From Rhinopomastus cyanomelas (Eukaryota > Chordata > Aves > Bucerotiformes > Rhinopomastidae): a stretch of 64,000 nt of DNA. This document shows, in pieces, positions 38,257 to 49,372 of the stretch. The position numbers and the translations under genes are program-made. The notes under the pieces are model-generated. The model was not told the DNA's origin and searched no databases. It saw only the letters and a program-made list of their open reading frames with translations. How positions within the stretch are numbered: position 1 is the stretch's first letter; the number at the start of each line of letters is the position of its first letter. The DNA is taken from positions 67,117 through 131,116 of the forward strand of contig VXBP01005057.1 of NCBI GenBank assembly GCA_013400115.1, written 5' to 3'.

Positions 38257-40028
38257 CATAAAAAGAGGAAAATTTATAATCAGTTGTTCAGCAATGTGAA
38301 ACCGTTAGAATATACTACAAGGAAGAATTTATCAGTTACAAAAGACCTTTGAATAGTCACAGTTTTTGAGTGTTGAACTTGATAAGAAACCTTTCTTTTC
38401 CAACATTTTAAATGTAATTGCTTTTACTCAATTCAGCATGGTCAATTCAAGCACTCAAAAATCAGAGGAAATATATTGCCAGAAATAAAAGGGAATTCAT
38501 GTAGTTACACTGTCATTCATTTAACAGCATGGCTAGATACTTACTGGTAGAATCAACAGAACCAAAACTCTTAGATACAGATTCAACAGATCACATTGAA
38601 AGGAACAGTACAGCAGGCCAAACTATCATACTGGCATGTACTTAAATATTGAGTAATAGAGAACACTGTCATTTTATAGCATCCTTAATGTAGTACTATA
38701 ACTATCTGATACTGATTGCTATCATAGGATCATAGGATGTTAGGGGTTGGAAGGGACCCAAGAGATCATCTATCACAAATACTCTCCCCGTAATTTCTGC
38801 AGAGATCCACAATGGTACTGGTACTGGATCCCAATTTTAAGAAATAATTAAGAAATAAAAAGCAGCAACTTTCCTGTAACTAGACCAATAAGTATCTCAC
38901 TTGATCCAAAAACTAATGGCTACAGAATATAACCAAGGGAAGGAAGTAATACTGTGGATCAGCCTTTTAACACAAATGTGTCATAAGTAAATGAAAGTTC
39001 TGAAATAACAGAAAAAATTTACTGAAACTAAATCTTACAAGAGCTGCAGCCATTTCAGTGCTTAGGTACTGATTGTAACCTCCAGCATAAGCTACACAAT
39101 ATTGTTCTTTGTCTTGCATGCTTTGCTGGGAGTCACTCAAGTGTGAAATACTCTAAATTCTGATTGTTATAGGATTGAGCTGTTTAAATCTTCCTATTTT
39201 GAAAAAAACCAAAATGATGATGCCTTTTCATAACACTGAGAAAACATGATTACTATAAAACAGAATATAAACTGCAGAATTCTGTCTAGTGCATTAGAGT
39301 TACATCTAGAGTTGCATCTAGAATTGGTCTCTTGCTAAAAATGTTAACCATTATTAATATATATTTAGCAAACATTGTTATGAAGGAACTGAAAGTTCAT
39401 TCTCCATATTAATTTTAAGGATGCTTTCTTTCTTAGTGGAAACTGCCCCAAAAGGTTTGCATTAAAATCTGTTTAACACAAAAGAGTATTTCTAAAATAC
39501 TTATGCATTTATTTCCTTGATATACCTCCTAATTTCTGGACAAAAGTTTGATACTAGTACAACAGCTAGTATCAAAATGCATTCCATCTTACTACTTCAT
39601 ACAAAATTATAAGCACAAACCTATAACCAAGATGTTATGTTCTTTGTTCTAGATGGACACAGGCATTTAATTATGTGATTTTGAAGTCATTAAAGTCCCT
39701 GTTAGTGGCTCCTAACAGAGGTGCATCTGAGGTTCTGCACCCACACAATTCTCCTGCCCAAGATTTTGCTAAGTGTAGTGGTAATGGGACACATCCTTCA
39801 AGATGCACAAATATAATGTTCTCCACATTCCACAAAATGCTGCTACATGACTCCTGCCCCTGCCATGGCTTACACCCTGAAAGACACATATCTGCTTGTG
39901 ACAGTCTACCAAATAATTCTCTTTCTGCAACACACAGAAGTCACTTCGTTTATAGGGAGTTTTGCAGGTAGTGTTTCCACTAGATGCAATAAGTTTGGAG
40001 TAAGGAGTGGCTTAGCCTCTTCTCCCTA
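38257..40028. other. MYT1L intron 3, mostly unique sequence
   Basis: Holds one CR1 tail (38724-38782) and a 12-bp tandem duplication at 39296-39319 (AGAGTTACATCT then AGAGTTGCATCT). No gene. Confidence 0.55.
38724..38782 (-). mobile_element. CR1 3'-terminal stub
   Basis: Reverse-complement CR1 tail, ATCATAGGATCATAGGATGT followed by GGGTTGGAAGGGACCCAAG; only about 60 bases remain. Confidence 0.8.
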
Positions 40029-40310
40029 ATATCAAGTGGAAACTGGACCAAGGAAATTGCTGTAAGTTGCACCAGATGAGGTTTAAGCTGAATATTAGAA
40101 AGCATTTCTTCACTGATAGCGTCATCAGACACTGGAATAAGCTTCCCAGAACAGTAGTGGAGGAGACAGTCCAGGAGGTATTTAAAGGATGTATGACATA
40201 GTGCTTAGGGACATTGTTTAGTGGTGAGCTAGCAGCGCTAGGTTAAACATTGGACTCAATGATCTTAAAAGTCTCTTCTAACCAATGAGATTCAGTGCTT
40301 CTGAGATTCA
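40029..40310 (+). mobile_element. CR1 3'-end fragment
   Basis: Plus-strand CR1 3' UTR: TTTAAGCTGAATATTAGAAA, GCATTTCTTCACTGATAGCG, CATCAGACACTGGAATAAGC, and CATTGGACTCAATGATCTTA with a degraded tail. Truncated at 5' and diverged. Confidence 0.85.
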
Positions 40311-43300
40311 TCTATCTCAAATTAATTGGTTCAAGTTGTTGTTCAAAGGACAAAACTATACGTCTTACATTCTGCTCACTTTTTTACTTTTCTTATTTTC
40401 ATGATTAGAAGAATTAGAAGTATTTTGGTCTACAACTAAAAGCACAACTACTGGCTTAATGACATAAGTCCAGAAGTCAAATGTCTAGATATGGACCTAA
40501 ATGGCTTTGCCTTAATCTGGCCTTTTTTAATATTTCTGCTCAGTCAAATAAACAAATGGACAATCAGAAACATAGATAGATAAACAGAGAGATTAATAAA
40601 TAGACAGAGAGAGAGAGCTAAATGAATAACTAGATGAATCTGAGTTCCATCATATTTCAGTTCAGAATACTGAGGCTCCAACTTGACTCATATCAGGATT
40701 TAAGAAAAAAATACTACCACATGTAATGTTACTTTTTATAGCTGACAGTGAGTTCCATTAGCCTGTAGAAGAGTCTCTGAAGGAAAATGAAAATAACCTC
40801 CCAGGGGAGTGGAAGCCCCACACAGCATGATTTAAATGTGGCAGTTGGGTTGTGGGTGGAAATGGCAGTTTCCATTGAAAATCTGCTGACAATATACCTC
40901 CTATGGCTTGATTTCACAGGGAAATGTGGTAGTTATCCCTCTCTGAAGATCAACTACTCAGTTTTAAAGATGAATACACAGGGAAATTAGTAAAGGTCAA
41001 TGCCTGAACAGTAAAATATACTGCCCAAGGACCAAAAATTAAAATTGGGAAATGGCTGGAGAAGGAAGCGTGTAACAGGAAGATGGCAAGAAGAGGTACA
41101 GATTCTTTAAATTTGAAAAAATAAAAGGAAAGTTTTTAGAAAGTCTATGCCACTTGCAATACTAACATTAACTTCTTTTAACGATTTTAGGCATTCAATG
41201 CTTAAAAATCATAGTTCATTGAAAGTTCGTCAGCAGTGTGTTAGTCACTTTAAAAAATTATCCCTATATATTTGGGACACAGATGTATAATAGGAATAGG
41301 TGTAGCAACATTAAATGTCATCCCATACAACTTTAAAACACTGAAGTTTAAACTACTAAATTCCTTAGTGAATAAATTCCCCACTGGTAATATGTGGTTA
41401 TGTAAGCCTGGGTGCTACTACCCAAGCATCCTGACTGTGGTATATCTGCGCCAAGACATCTGAAGTACCATGAAAAGAACCTTTCCAAAATCACTTCTGC
41501 CTTTCTTGTTGAAATCTACATCTACTTGCAAATCTGACTTAGGTATCATCTTGAAAATATGACTTCCAATCCCAAAAGACACCAATGCAGTACAAAAGTC
41601 ATGCCTGTACTATGTATGGCTACTTTATTGCTCTCTGTTGTGATATAGGCAGTGTGGTACTGCTCTCTGACTTCTTTTCGTAACAACTCAGTTTGAAAAA
41701 AAATGTCAAAAAATGGAAGATCCCTTCTTTTAGTTAATGTTTTTGAAACCAAACATTAGTGGCTCAAAAATCTGGTTTCTCTAGAGGATTCCTTTAATCA
41801 TCAAACTAGCTTTCTCTGTTATCTGCAAAACAAGTCATGATCCTTTCTGTCAACATCCATGATAGAAGGGTACCTCAGCCTAGTCACTAATATTTGATAT
41901 AGCTTTGACTTTGGAATGAACATTATGCTTGGGCTCACCCAGGCTGATGAAGAAACCAAAACAGCACATTGATATAACACTCCCATTTTCAGTCCAGGAT
42001 GCACCCTTATCATGAACTTTTTCTGTGAAAGATGATGTGACCACTGTGCTGTCTCTAGAAATCAAGCGCTGTTCCTGCTTGCTATTGTGAACAGATAATG
42101 CCTGCTGTGCCTACTGGATCAGTAAGTATCCAGTACTGGATCTGTGAATTGCTGGCGTGGAGAAAGTACCAAGCAGCAGAACTTAGCTAAGCTCTGGGAA
42201 TCTGAGCATCCACAAATACGTTTTCTACTGCAATCGTTATTAACTACAGACTTGGGATTTTTGTGGAGCCTTCTCCTCAGTTTGGGTATATAAGGTACAC
42301 TTCAGTTGTGCTCTAGAATTTGTGCTTATATTCTGATCTATATGTTGAAACACTTTTGTGAAAATTACAGCTGTAAACAATTAATACTGAAAAACTTCTA
42401 TATCTTTAATCAACAGGTAAATGTAATACATGGAAGGTGGACCAGGTATCAGAAAACATTTTAGTGGCCAAAATACCTAGAAGGTTTTGAAGGTAAGAAT
42501 GACAAGCTGCATAGGAATGATGTCACCTCAAATTATTTGATATCATGCAAAGCTATATTGCAAAGTAGATAATAAGTAATGGTAATTATGATGATAATGA
42601 TGATTCTAAATTTCCATATGACTTAAAAAACAGGAAGTTTTCTTTTCAGATCAGCCAACAAATTTTCTTTTAAAAGGAAGTGTGGTTTTTTTTCATAGAG
42701 TTCTATAGCAGTATATTTACAAACTGACCTGCTGTAAGAGGAACACATCTCTATTCCTGTTTATGCAAGACAACATAGCATATGTAAAAAGTGAAAGAAA
42801 AACCCTAAAATTGATACCAACAAATCTAAAATAATGATAGTAACAATGATATCTGTGATTTTTATCAGAGATTTTCACTAGAATGTGATTTTTAAATCTG
42901 ACTGCTTTAATTTTCACTGAACAGCTAAAATTATAGTAGAGAAAGCTAAATATTTTATGTTTGCTTAAATGCTGATGTGAATAAATGGTTGCAGTTTTAG
43001 TAAATGTCATTTTGACTCTTCAGTCCTTCTTCCTACATTGTTTTAATAACAAAACAGGAAGAAGCAAGCCTGACTGCTAAGATATAAAGTTAACACAGTA
43101 GTCAGAATTTATTTGCATTCTTTCTAAAATGATTTTTTTTTTTAATAACTGACTCGGTTTCTTAATCTGTCTCTCTGTGTGTTCTCTTTAGGCCTCATGA
43201 GCTAAGCAAAGCCAAGCCATGTCAGTTCTGAGTATGTCAGTATTGCCAAGAAACACCCAGCATGTTCAGAGAATGTACTATGACTCAGAAAGTAGTACAC

Positions 43301-43723
43301 TTTCATTGCCATTAGCACTGAAACAAGTTTGCTATTGCAGAAGGGCCAGAAGACTGTAAAGCTAGTAATATATTATGTCACATGGAATTACAAGGAGTTA
43401 AATGTTTGTGTTTTAAGAACTAGAAATGTTAACTCCAAAGACCTGCTCAAAATGAAATTACATTCTGTCAGAATTATTTATACCTACATTTTCAGACAGA
43501 TAAACAATCTGGTTTTTTTCCACTATGTCTACACCTATGTAGTAGAAATATGTGTGGTTAAAAGTTGCTATGACCAGTCTTCTGAGTCAATGTGCTACTG
43601 TGAATGTATTCCAATATCATGAATAATATGACCTTTGCTGTTACTTGAAATCAACTACTAATTCTACAAAATGCACGAAGCCTACTGTGTTAACATTTGT
43701 GAAATGTTTTAAACATACATGTT
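40311..43723. other. MYT1L intron 3, unique sequence
   Basis: Contains an imperfect GATA/GACA/GAGA-type simple repeat around 40575-40620. A TATATAAGG string at 42287-42295 is not accepted as a promoter. No gene or CR1. Confidence 0.55.
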
Positions 43724-43962
43724 GCACTCAGACCGCACGCAGCAGCGAGAGCGCCAGTCCCTGAATGCTATTTTATCAAGGCTTTTGGGTGAACTGGGGG
43801 TTCCCTCAATGGGAAAGCTGGAGGTAGAAGGGAAGACAGGTGCTGAGGTCCTCTCATGGGAGAAGCTGGGCAAACACAGTGGGGGGTGCAGACCTGGAGC
43901 TTTTTAAGGGCAGTGAAACTGGAAGTCGTGCTCAGACCGCAGGCAGCAATGAGAGCGCTAGC
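43724..43962 (+). repeat. Duplicated block in the CR1 5' UTR
   Basis: About 34 bp occurs twice, 204 bp apart: CTCAGACCGCACGCAGCAGC at 43726 and CTCAGACCGCAGGCAGCAAT at 43931, each followed by GAGAGCGC and then C/T, AG. The second copy is followed by three GCTGCTTTAG-type units (43961-43990). Confidence 0.75.
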
Positions 43963-44030
43963 TGCTTTAGCTGCTTTAGCTGCTTGAGCCGCAGGGGCGG
44001 GGGGGGCGGGAATTAAAAAAAATTTTAACA

Positions 44031-44998
44031 ATGCAGCAGCAGAGGAAGACCAGGCTTTGGTCACAACTGCACATGGATGCGAGATCCCAAACAGAGGTGC
44101 CCCAACAAGAAGAGATTGTGCAGGTAACAGGCTGCCAAGAATATAGTGATTTTTTTGCATTTTCCTGGCTGCGTACAGTGCGAGCAGGTTGATTATCTGC
44201 TTGACCAGGCGACACAGTTGCAAGATGTGGTTGAAAGGTTGCAGGCTGACCTAGAAAGGCTCAGGAGAACTAGAGAGGCTGAAATAGAGGTAGACAGGTG
44301 GAGCCAGGCTCAGCAGTCTGGACAATGGCTAAATAAGAACCAGATTCAGGGGAAGCCTCTATCCTATAGTTGTCAGGTAGAGGACAGAAGCCCAAGTAAA
44401 AGAGGTGAGTGGAGCCAAGTGCAGGGGTCATGGCAGAAGGCGGGTACCCCCCTTGCCTGCTTTATCTTCCCAGTTGCCACTGAGTAACAGATATAAGCCC
44501 CTATTGGAAGACAGCCAGTCTAATAAGGATACAGGGGATAGAGAAGCTATCCTGGCAAGGTCACATAAATCCATTAAGTCTCCATTGATGACCTCCTCCA
44601 CAAAGAACAGAAGGGTCCTAGTTATTGGAGACTCGCTCCTGAAAGGCGCTGAGGGCCCAATATGCAGAGCTGACCCTCATCATAGGGAAGTCTGCAGTTT
44701 ACCTGGAGCCCAAATCAGGGACATCACTAGATTGTTCCCTAACCTGGTGAGATCAGCTCACTAATACCCACTGCTGATCTTCCAGACAGGTGGAGAGGAA
44801 GCTGTATTCCACAGTCTGAAGAGAATGAAAAAAGACCTTAAGGCAATAAGGCATTTGGAGGAAGACACAGGGGCACAAATTGTATCCTCTTCATTACTTC
44901 CATTTTGGGGTGAGGACACAGGCCAGAATAGAAGGACTCAGTCCATTAACGCCTGGCTGCAAGACTGGTGTTACAGGAGGGCTTTGCATTCTTTAAAA
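44031..44998 (+). pseudogene. CR1 ORF1 remnant with coiled coil and GDSL-type esterase domain
   Basis: CR1 ORF1 is a nucleic-acid-binding protein with a coiled coil and an SGNH/GDSL hydrolase ('esterase') domain (family knowledge). Here the ATG at 44031 opens MQQQRKTRLWSQLHMDARSQ and the frame shifts near the T7 at 44149-44155 into CVQCEQVDYLL and a heptad-rich LQDVVERLQADLERLRRTRE (44220-44280). A second shift leads to the hydrolase, whose block I is VLVIGDSLLKGAEGP (44616-44660), and later NAWLQDWCYRRALHS (44950-44990). The reading is then cut by the nested CR1 at 45002. Confidence 0.82.
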
Positions 44999-45001
44999 AT
45001 A

Positions 45002-45492
45002 TCACAGTATTACAGTATTACCAAGGTTGGAAGAGACCTCACAGATCATCAAGTCCAACCTGTCACCACACAGCTCAAGGCTAGACCATGGCACCTAGTG
45101 CCACGTCTAATCCTGCCTTGAACAGCTCCAGGGATGGCGACTCCACCACCTCCCTGGGCAGGCCATTCCAGTGGCCAATGACTCTCTCAGTGAAGAACTT
45201 TCTCCTCACCTCAAGCCTAAATTTCCCTGGCACAGCTTGAGGCTGTGTCCTCTTGTTCTGGTGCTGGCTGCCTGAGAGAAGAGAGCAACCTCCTCCTGGC
45301 CACAACCACCCCTCAGGTAGTTGTAGACAGCAATAAGGTCTCCCCTGAGCCTCCTCCTCTCAAGGCTAAACAATCCCAGCTCCCTCAGCCTCTCCTCATA
45401 GGGCTTGTTCTCAAGGCCTCTCATCAGCCTCGTTGCCCTTCTCTGGACACGTTCAAGCACCTCAAAGTCCTTCTTAAGTTGAGGGGCCCAAC
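45002..45492 (-). mobile_element. CR1 fragment nested in the long CR1
   Basis: Minus-strand, well-preserved CR1 3' end with its tail at 45002 (TCACAGTATTACAGTATTAC, an AATACTGT-type repeat on the minus strand) and the ORF2 C-terminus (45081-45547 frames: KLCQGNLGLR, FRLEVRRKFFTERVIGHWNG, LEVLERVQRRATRLMRGLEN-type). It is bounded by TTAAAAATA at 44993-45001 and TTAAAATA at 45493-45500, consistent with a target-site duplication. The host CR1 sequence resumes at 45495. It is the younger of the two. Confidence 0.9.
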
Positions 45493-45615
45493 TTAAAATA
45501 ACTGGTTTTATGTGATACAAGACCTTGCAGATACATATGGAGGGCAAAAAAGGGCTCTGAGGCAGGATTTGGCAGGACTCATTCAGAGGACTTTAAAATA
45601 GTTTCGAGGAGGGAT

Positions 45616-46927
45616 TTGATAGTTGATGGGTCCGCACCAGTGGGACAGAGCTCCGGTCTTAGTGAAACACAAGAGGCCTCTTGCTGTCCTAGGGTGAAAT
45701 TAGAACACTCGCCTCACTCCATGAATTGCCTGTACACCAATGCACACAGCACAGGGAATAAGCAGGAGGAGTTAGAAATCTGTGTCCAGTCAGGCGACTA
45801 TGATTTGGTGGTAATTACAGAGACATGGAATGTGGCCATGGATGGCTATGCCCTTTTTAGGAAGGACAGGTCAGCAAGACAAAGTGGTGAAGCTGCTCTC
45901 TGTTAGAGAGAGCAGGTAAAATGTATTGAGTTCTGTGCAGGGGCAGATGAAGAAAGAGCTGAGAGTTTGCAGGTGTGGATTAAAGGGGCAGGCTGCCATG
46001 GGTGACACAGTTGTCGGTGTCTATTACAGACCTCCAGATCAGAATGAGGAAGTTGATGAGGTCTTCTACAGGCAGCTGACAGAAGATGCACAGCTACAGG
46101 CCCTGGTTCTCATGGGGCATTTTAAATACCCTGATATTTGCTGGAAGACCTACTCAGCCAGGCAACCACAGTCCAGGGGGTTCTTCCAGTGCATTGGTGA
46201 CAATTTCCTGATGTAAATGGTGGAAGAGCCCACTAGGAGAAGAGCACTGCTGGATCTTGTACTCAGCAACAAGGCAGGTCTGGTTGAAGCAGTGAAGGTT
46301 GAGGGCATCCTTGGTTGCAGTAAACATGAGATCGTGGAGTTCAGGGTCTTGTGTGGTAGGAACAGAATATCTAGCAGAATCACAAACCTGGAATTCAGTA
46401 GGGCCAACTTTGGCCTTTTCAAGCAATTGCTAGGGGAAATCCCATGGGAGAGGGTACAGACACGTAAAGTAGCTCAGGGTAGCTGGTTAACATTCAAAGA
46501 CTACTGTTTGAAGAGCATTCCAACAGGAAAGAAGTCAAGGAAGGGAGCTAGAAGACCTGCATGGTTAAACAGCTTGCTGCTCTGCAAACTGAAGAAGAAA
46601 GCCTATAGGTCATGGAAGGAGAGGATGGCTACTTGGAGTGATTACAAGGCTCTGGTAAGAGAATGTAGGGATGCAACTAGAAAAGCCAAGGACTCCTTGG
46701 AATTAAACCTTGCAAGAGAGGTCAAGGGCAACAAAAAGGGCTTCTCTGAATACACTGTGGGTAAAACTAACACTAGAGGCAATGTGGTCCCACTGCTGAA
46801 TGAGGTGGGTGCCCTAGAGACAGAGGATACAGAGAAAGCAGAGCTACTGAACACCTTCTTTGCCTCTGTCTATACTTCTGGGGCTGTCTTGATATCAAGC
46901 CCACCAGAGGAAGTCAAGGCAAGATAG
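45616..46927 (+). pseudogene. CR1 ORF2 endonuclease and linker remnant
   Basis: APE-type endonuclease of a CR1-clade LINE, which nicks target DNA for reverse transcription (family knowledge). Visible: MNCLYTNAHSTGNKQEELEI (45721), VVITETW (45811-45828), GYALFRKDRSARQSG, then after stops at 45903 and a frameshift VVGVYYRPPDQNEEVDEVFY (46010-46070) and MGHFKYPDICWKTYSARQP. From 46217 a 236-codon clean frame carries VEEPTRRRALLDLVLSNKAG, NRISSRITNLEFSRANFGLF, WLNSLLLCKLKKKAYRSWKE and LELNLAREVKGNKKGFSEYT. It is open over 700 bases, so the copy is moderately young. Confidence 0.87.
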
Positions 46928-47199
46928 AAGCCTACTTCAGTTAATGAGGACTGGGTTAGGCATAAGTTGATCAAACTAGATGTACATAAATCCATGGGCC
47001 CAGATGGGATGCACTCGTGAGATGGCAGACGTCATTGCTAAGCCACTCTCCATCATCATCATGATCATCTTTTCTAAGTCATGGGGATCAGGAGAGGTGC
47101 CTACAGACTGGAAGATAGCAAATGTCACTCCAATTTTGAAAAAAATGTAAGAAGGAGGACCTAAGTAACTACACACAGGTCAGCCTCACCTCCATTCCA

Positions 47200-48006
47200 G
47201 GAAAGTTGATGGAACAATTTGTTCTAGAGGCTGTCTCCAGGCACATCAAGGAGGGTCATTAGGGACAGTCAGCATGGCTTCACAAAGGGAAATTCATGCT
47301 TGACCAAACTGATAGCCTTTTATGATGGCATAACTGAGTGGATAGATGATGGTAGAGCAGCGGCTGTGGTCTCTCTTGACTTCAGTAAGGCATTTGACAA
47401 AGTCTCACCAGTATCCTCACAGACAAACTGAGGCAGTGTGGTCTAGATGATCGGGTAGTGAGATGGATCGTGAACTGGATGCAGGAGAGAAGCCAGACAG
47501 TAGTGGTCAATGGAGCAGAGCCTAGTTTTAGGCCTGTATATAGTACACTGCCCCAGGGGTTGGTGCTGGGACCAGTCTTGTTAAATCTTTTCATTGATGA
47601 CTTGGATGAGGGATTACAGTGCACTGTCAGCAAGTTTGCTGATGACACAAAGCTGGGTGGTGTCACCGACACCCCAGCAGACTGTGCTGTCATTCAGCGA
47701 GATCTGGACTGGCTGGAGAGCTGCGCTGAGAAAAATTTAATGAAGTATAACAAAAGGAAGTGTACAGTTCACATCTGGAAAAGAACAATCCCAGGTACCA
47801 GAACAGGCTGGGGACTGACCTGTTGGAGAGCAGCGTAGGAGAAAGGTACCTGGGGGTCCTGGTGGACAGCAGGACAACCATGAGCCAGCAATGTGCTCTT
47901 GTGGCCAAGACGGCCAACAGCATCCTGGGGTGGATCAGAATGGGGGTGGTTAGCAGATCAAGAGAGGTTCTTCTACCCCTCTACTCTGCCCTGGTGGGAC
48001 CTCATC
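47200..48006 (+). pseudogene. CR1 ORF2 reverse transcriptase remnant (FADD intact, 3' cut)
   Basis: Starts with a frame-broken region, then VVRWIVNWMQERSQTVVVNG, LPQGLVLGPVLLNLFIDDLD, and SKFADDTKLGGVTDTPADCA with both catalytic aspartates (47635-47646), then SSVGERYLGVLVDSRTTMSQ and QQCALVAKTANSILGWIRMG in a shifted frame. Motif spacing is that of CR1 RT. The domain is cut at the N at 48007, before the thumb's C-terminus; stops and shifts at about 47250-47430 and 47755 disable it. Confidence 0.85.
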
Positions 48007-48007
48007 N
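48007..48007. other. Single ambiguous base at an abrupt CR1 boundary
   Basis: The N lies exactly where CR1 RT sequence (CTGGTGGGACCTCATC) gives way to unrelated AT-rich sequence. This could mark a collapsed gap or a mis-join in assembly. Confidence 0.8.
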
Positions 48008-48850
48008 CTATGAAAATCAAGAATTTGAGAAGCTTTATGAGCATAAAATACAGTTACCACAGTAAATTGGTTGCAGAGTAACCACGTATCTATTTGGGAC
48101 TTTGCATCCTCTACTTCCATGCACAAAGTCTGGGATATCCTAAGAATTCTTACAGAAATAAGTTTCAAAACCTGGTTTTTTGTTTCTTAGCTAGTAGCAT
48201 GCAAAAATCTAGAAGGTTCCTGTCACAGAATATTCTTTATATATGTTATGATCGAATACATTTAATCTTGTTTAAGACGACGATTTGCTTGTCCCCTTCT
48301 CCTGAAGTAGTTTTTATGGTTACTAAGAATCAACAAACTGTTAATCTGGCCACCGCAGAAGCAACCATGCCCAAGCAAAGATCTATATTAAACACTATAA
48401 CATTATTATTGTGCTGCAAATATTCAATAACAAGAAACAATATGCTCATCTTTGTATAAATGAACTGTTAATGTAAGAAGGATAGTCTAAAGCAAAAGGC
48501 ACTGGAGTAGAAATCAGAGCCATGACTCAATTTCTGGCTGTGATGCAGATTTTCTTGTGTGGTAGCAGAGAGTCACGAATTGCTAGTTTACCAAGGGAGA
48601 GAATACATTACAGCTCTCCATTTCTATGCATAGCTGCACACTGAAATTCTACCATCCAAGAGAGTTATATCTGCCCCTCTTCTAATACCTAGGAACATGT
48701 AGGCACTTAAAACATGGCAGAATGTGGACACTGTGGAATCATGATTTCTGCCTCAGCCATTATTTAATCTAGAACACAAAGAAACATGATAAATTTGTGT
48801 TTAATATCGTCTTTTGCCAGGGGTAACAGAAGCTTCATTTTATGTCTCCC
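48008..48850. other. MYT1L intron 3, unique sequence
   Basis: No recognisable gene or repeat. It begins at the N-marked boundary. Confidence 0.5.
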
Positions 48851-49372
48851 TGTGGTGGGTTCAAGACCACAGTTAAAGACAAAGGAAAAGAAAGCAAAGC
48901 TGTTTCAGCTCCAGGAGGAAAAAAGAGGAATCCCTTCAGCTCACCATGAGTCACCGAACAGTTGCTCCGTGGTGGGTGGAGGGGGTGATGGTAAATCTGC
49001 ACTAAGGTCTTGCTTCTTCGGTCTACGGTGCCAGGCCCGGGCTGGGGCTGGGGTCCGGGCTAGGGCCACATCCCTCCCTGTGGCAGAGTGGGCCCAGGGG
49101 CTGGGCCAGGCTGCAGCAGGCCCATCTTTCCCCACCACCACCCTGGAAGTGGAGGAGGGGGGGAAGGTTAGCACGGGGCGGCAGGCCCGTGCTGGCCTAG
49201 AAGTCCTCCGCAAAAAGAGGCTGGGCTAACATCACTGGTCCCTTTTATATTCTCTCCTACCGACCCCACTTAAGGGCAGGTACTTGGGACAGTGTCACCT
49301 CCCCCCAGGGCAGGTCACTGTTTGGGGGGGGGCTCTTAAAGCAACATAACTTTTTTTTTTCATTAAAGCACA
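48851..49372. other. GC-rich unclassified island, possible solo LTR
   Basis: About 0.5 kb far richer in G+C than its surroundings, with several CpGs and purine-rich (GGTGGGTGGAGGGGG) and G9 tracts. It starts TGTGGTGGGTTC, the start pattern of some songbird ERV LTRs, and could end in CA near 49346 or 49372, but I find no matching target-site duplication. Open frames on both strands (48786-49229 plus; 48941-49213 minus) are low-complexity (Ala, Gly, Arg, Pro) and look non-coding. Confidence 0.4.

Larger units (their letters stand above)
43724..48006 (+). mobile_element. Long CR1 retrotransposon with 5' UTR, ORF1 and ORF2, lacking its 3' end
   Basis: The most complete CR1 here, antisense to MYT1L. 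In order: GC-rich 5' UTR with a duplicated block (43724-43757 and 43928-43962), ORF1 from ATG 44031 with coiled coil and esterase, a nested minus-strand CR1 at 45002-45492, then ORF2 with endonuclease (from about 45721), linker (46217-46927) and reverse transcriptase (about 47200-48006, FADD intact at 47635-47646). Multiple stops and frameshifts inactivate it. It stops abruptly at an N at 48007 within the RT end, without 3' UTR or tail, which is unusual because LINE truncation normally removes the 5' end. Confidence 0.93.

Noticed and set aside
40575..40620. GATA/GACA repeat as a clean microsatellite
   Set aside because: Too imperfect to define a repeat unit.
42280..42300. TATATAAGG as a promoter
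   Set aside because: An isolated TATA-like string in AT-rich DNA without CpG content or a downstream transcript.
46217..46927. 236-codon open frame as a host gene
   Set aside because: It is the CR1 ORF2 endonuclease linker, collinear with the same region of two other copies.
48786..49229. 147-codon frame in the GC-rich island
   Set aside because: Low-complexity Ala/Gly/Arg translation driven by base composition; overlapping open frames on both strands are typical of GC-rich noncoding DNA.
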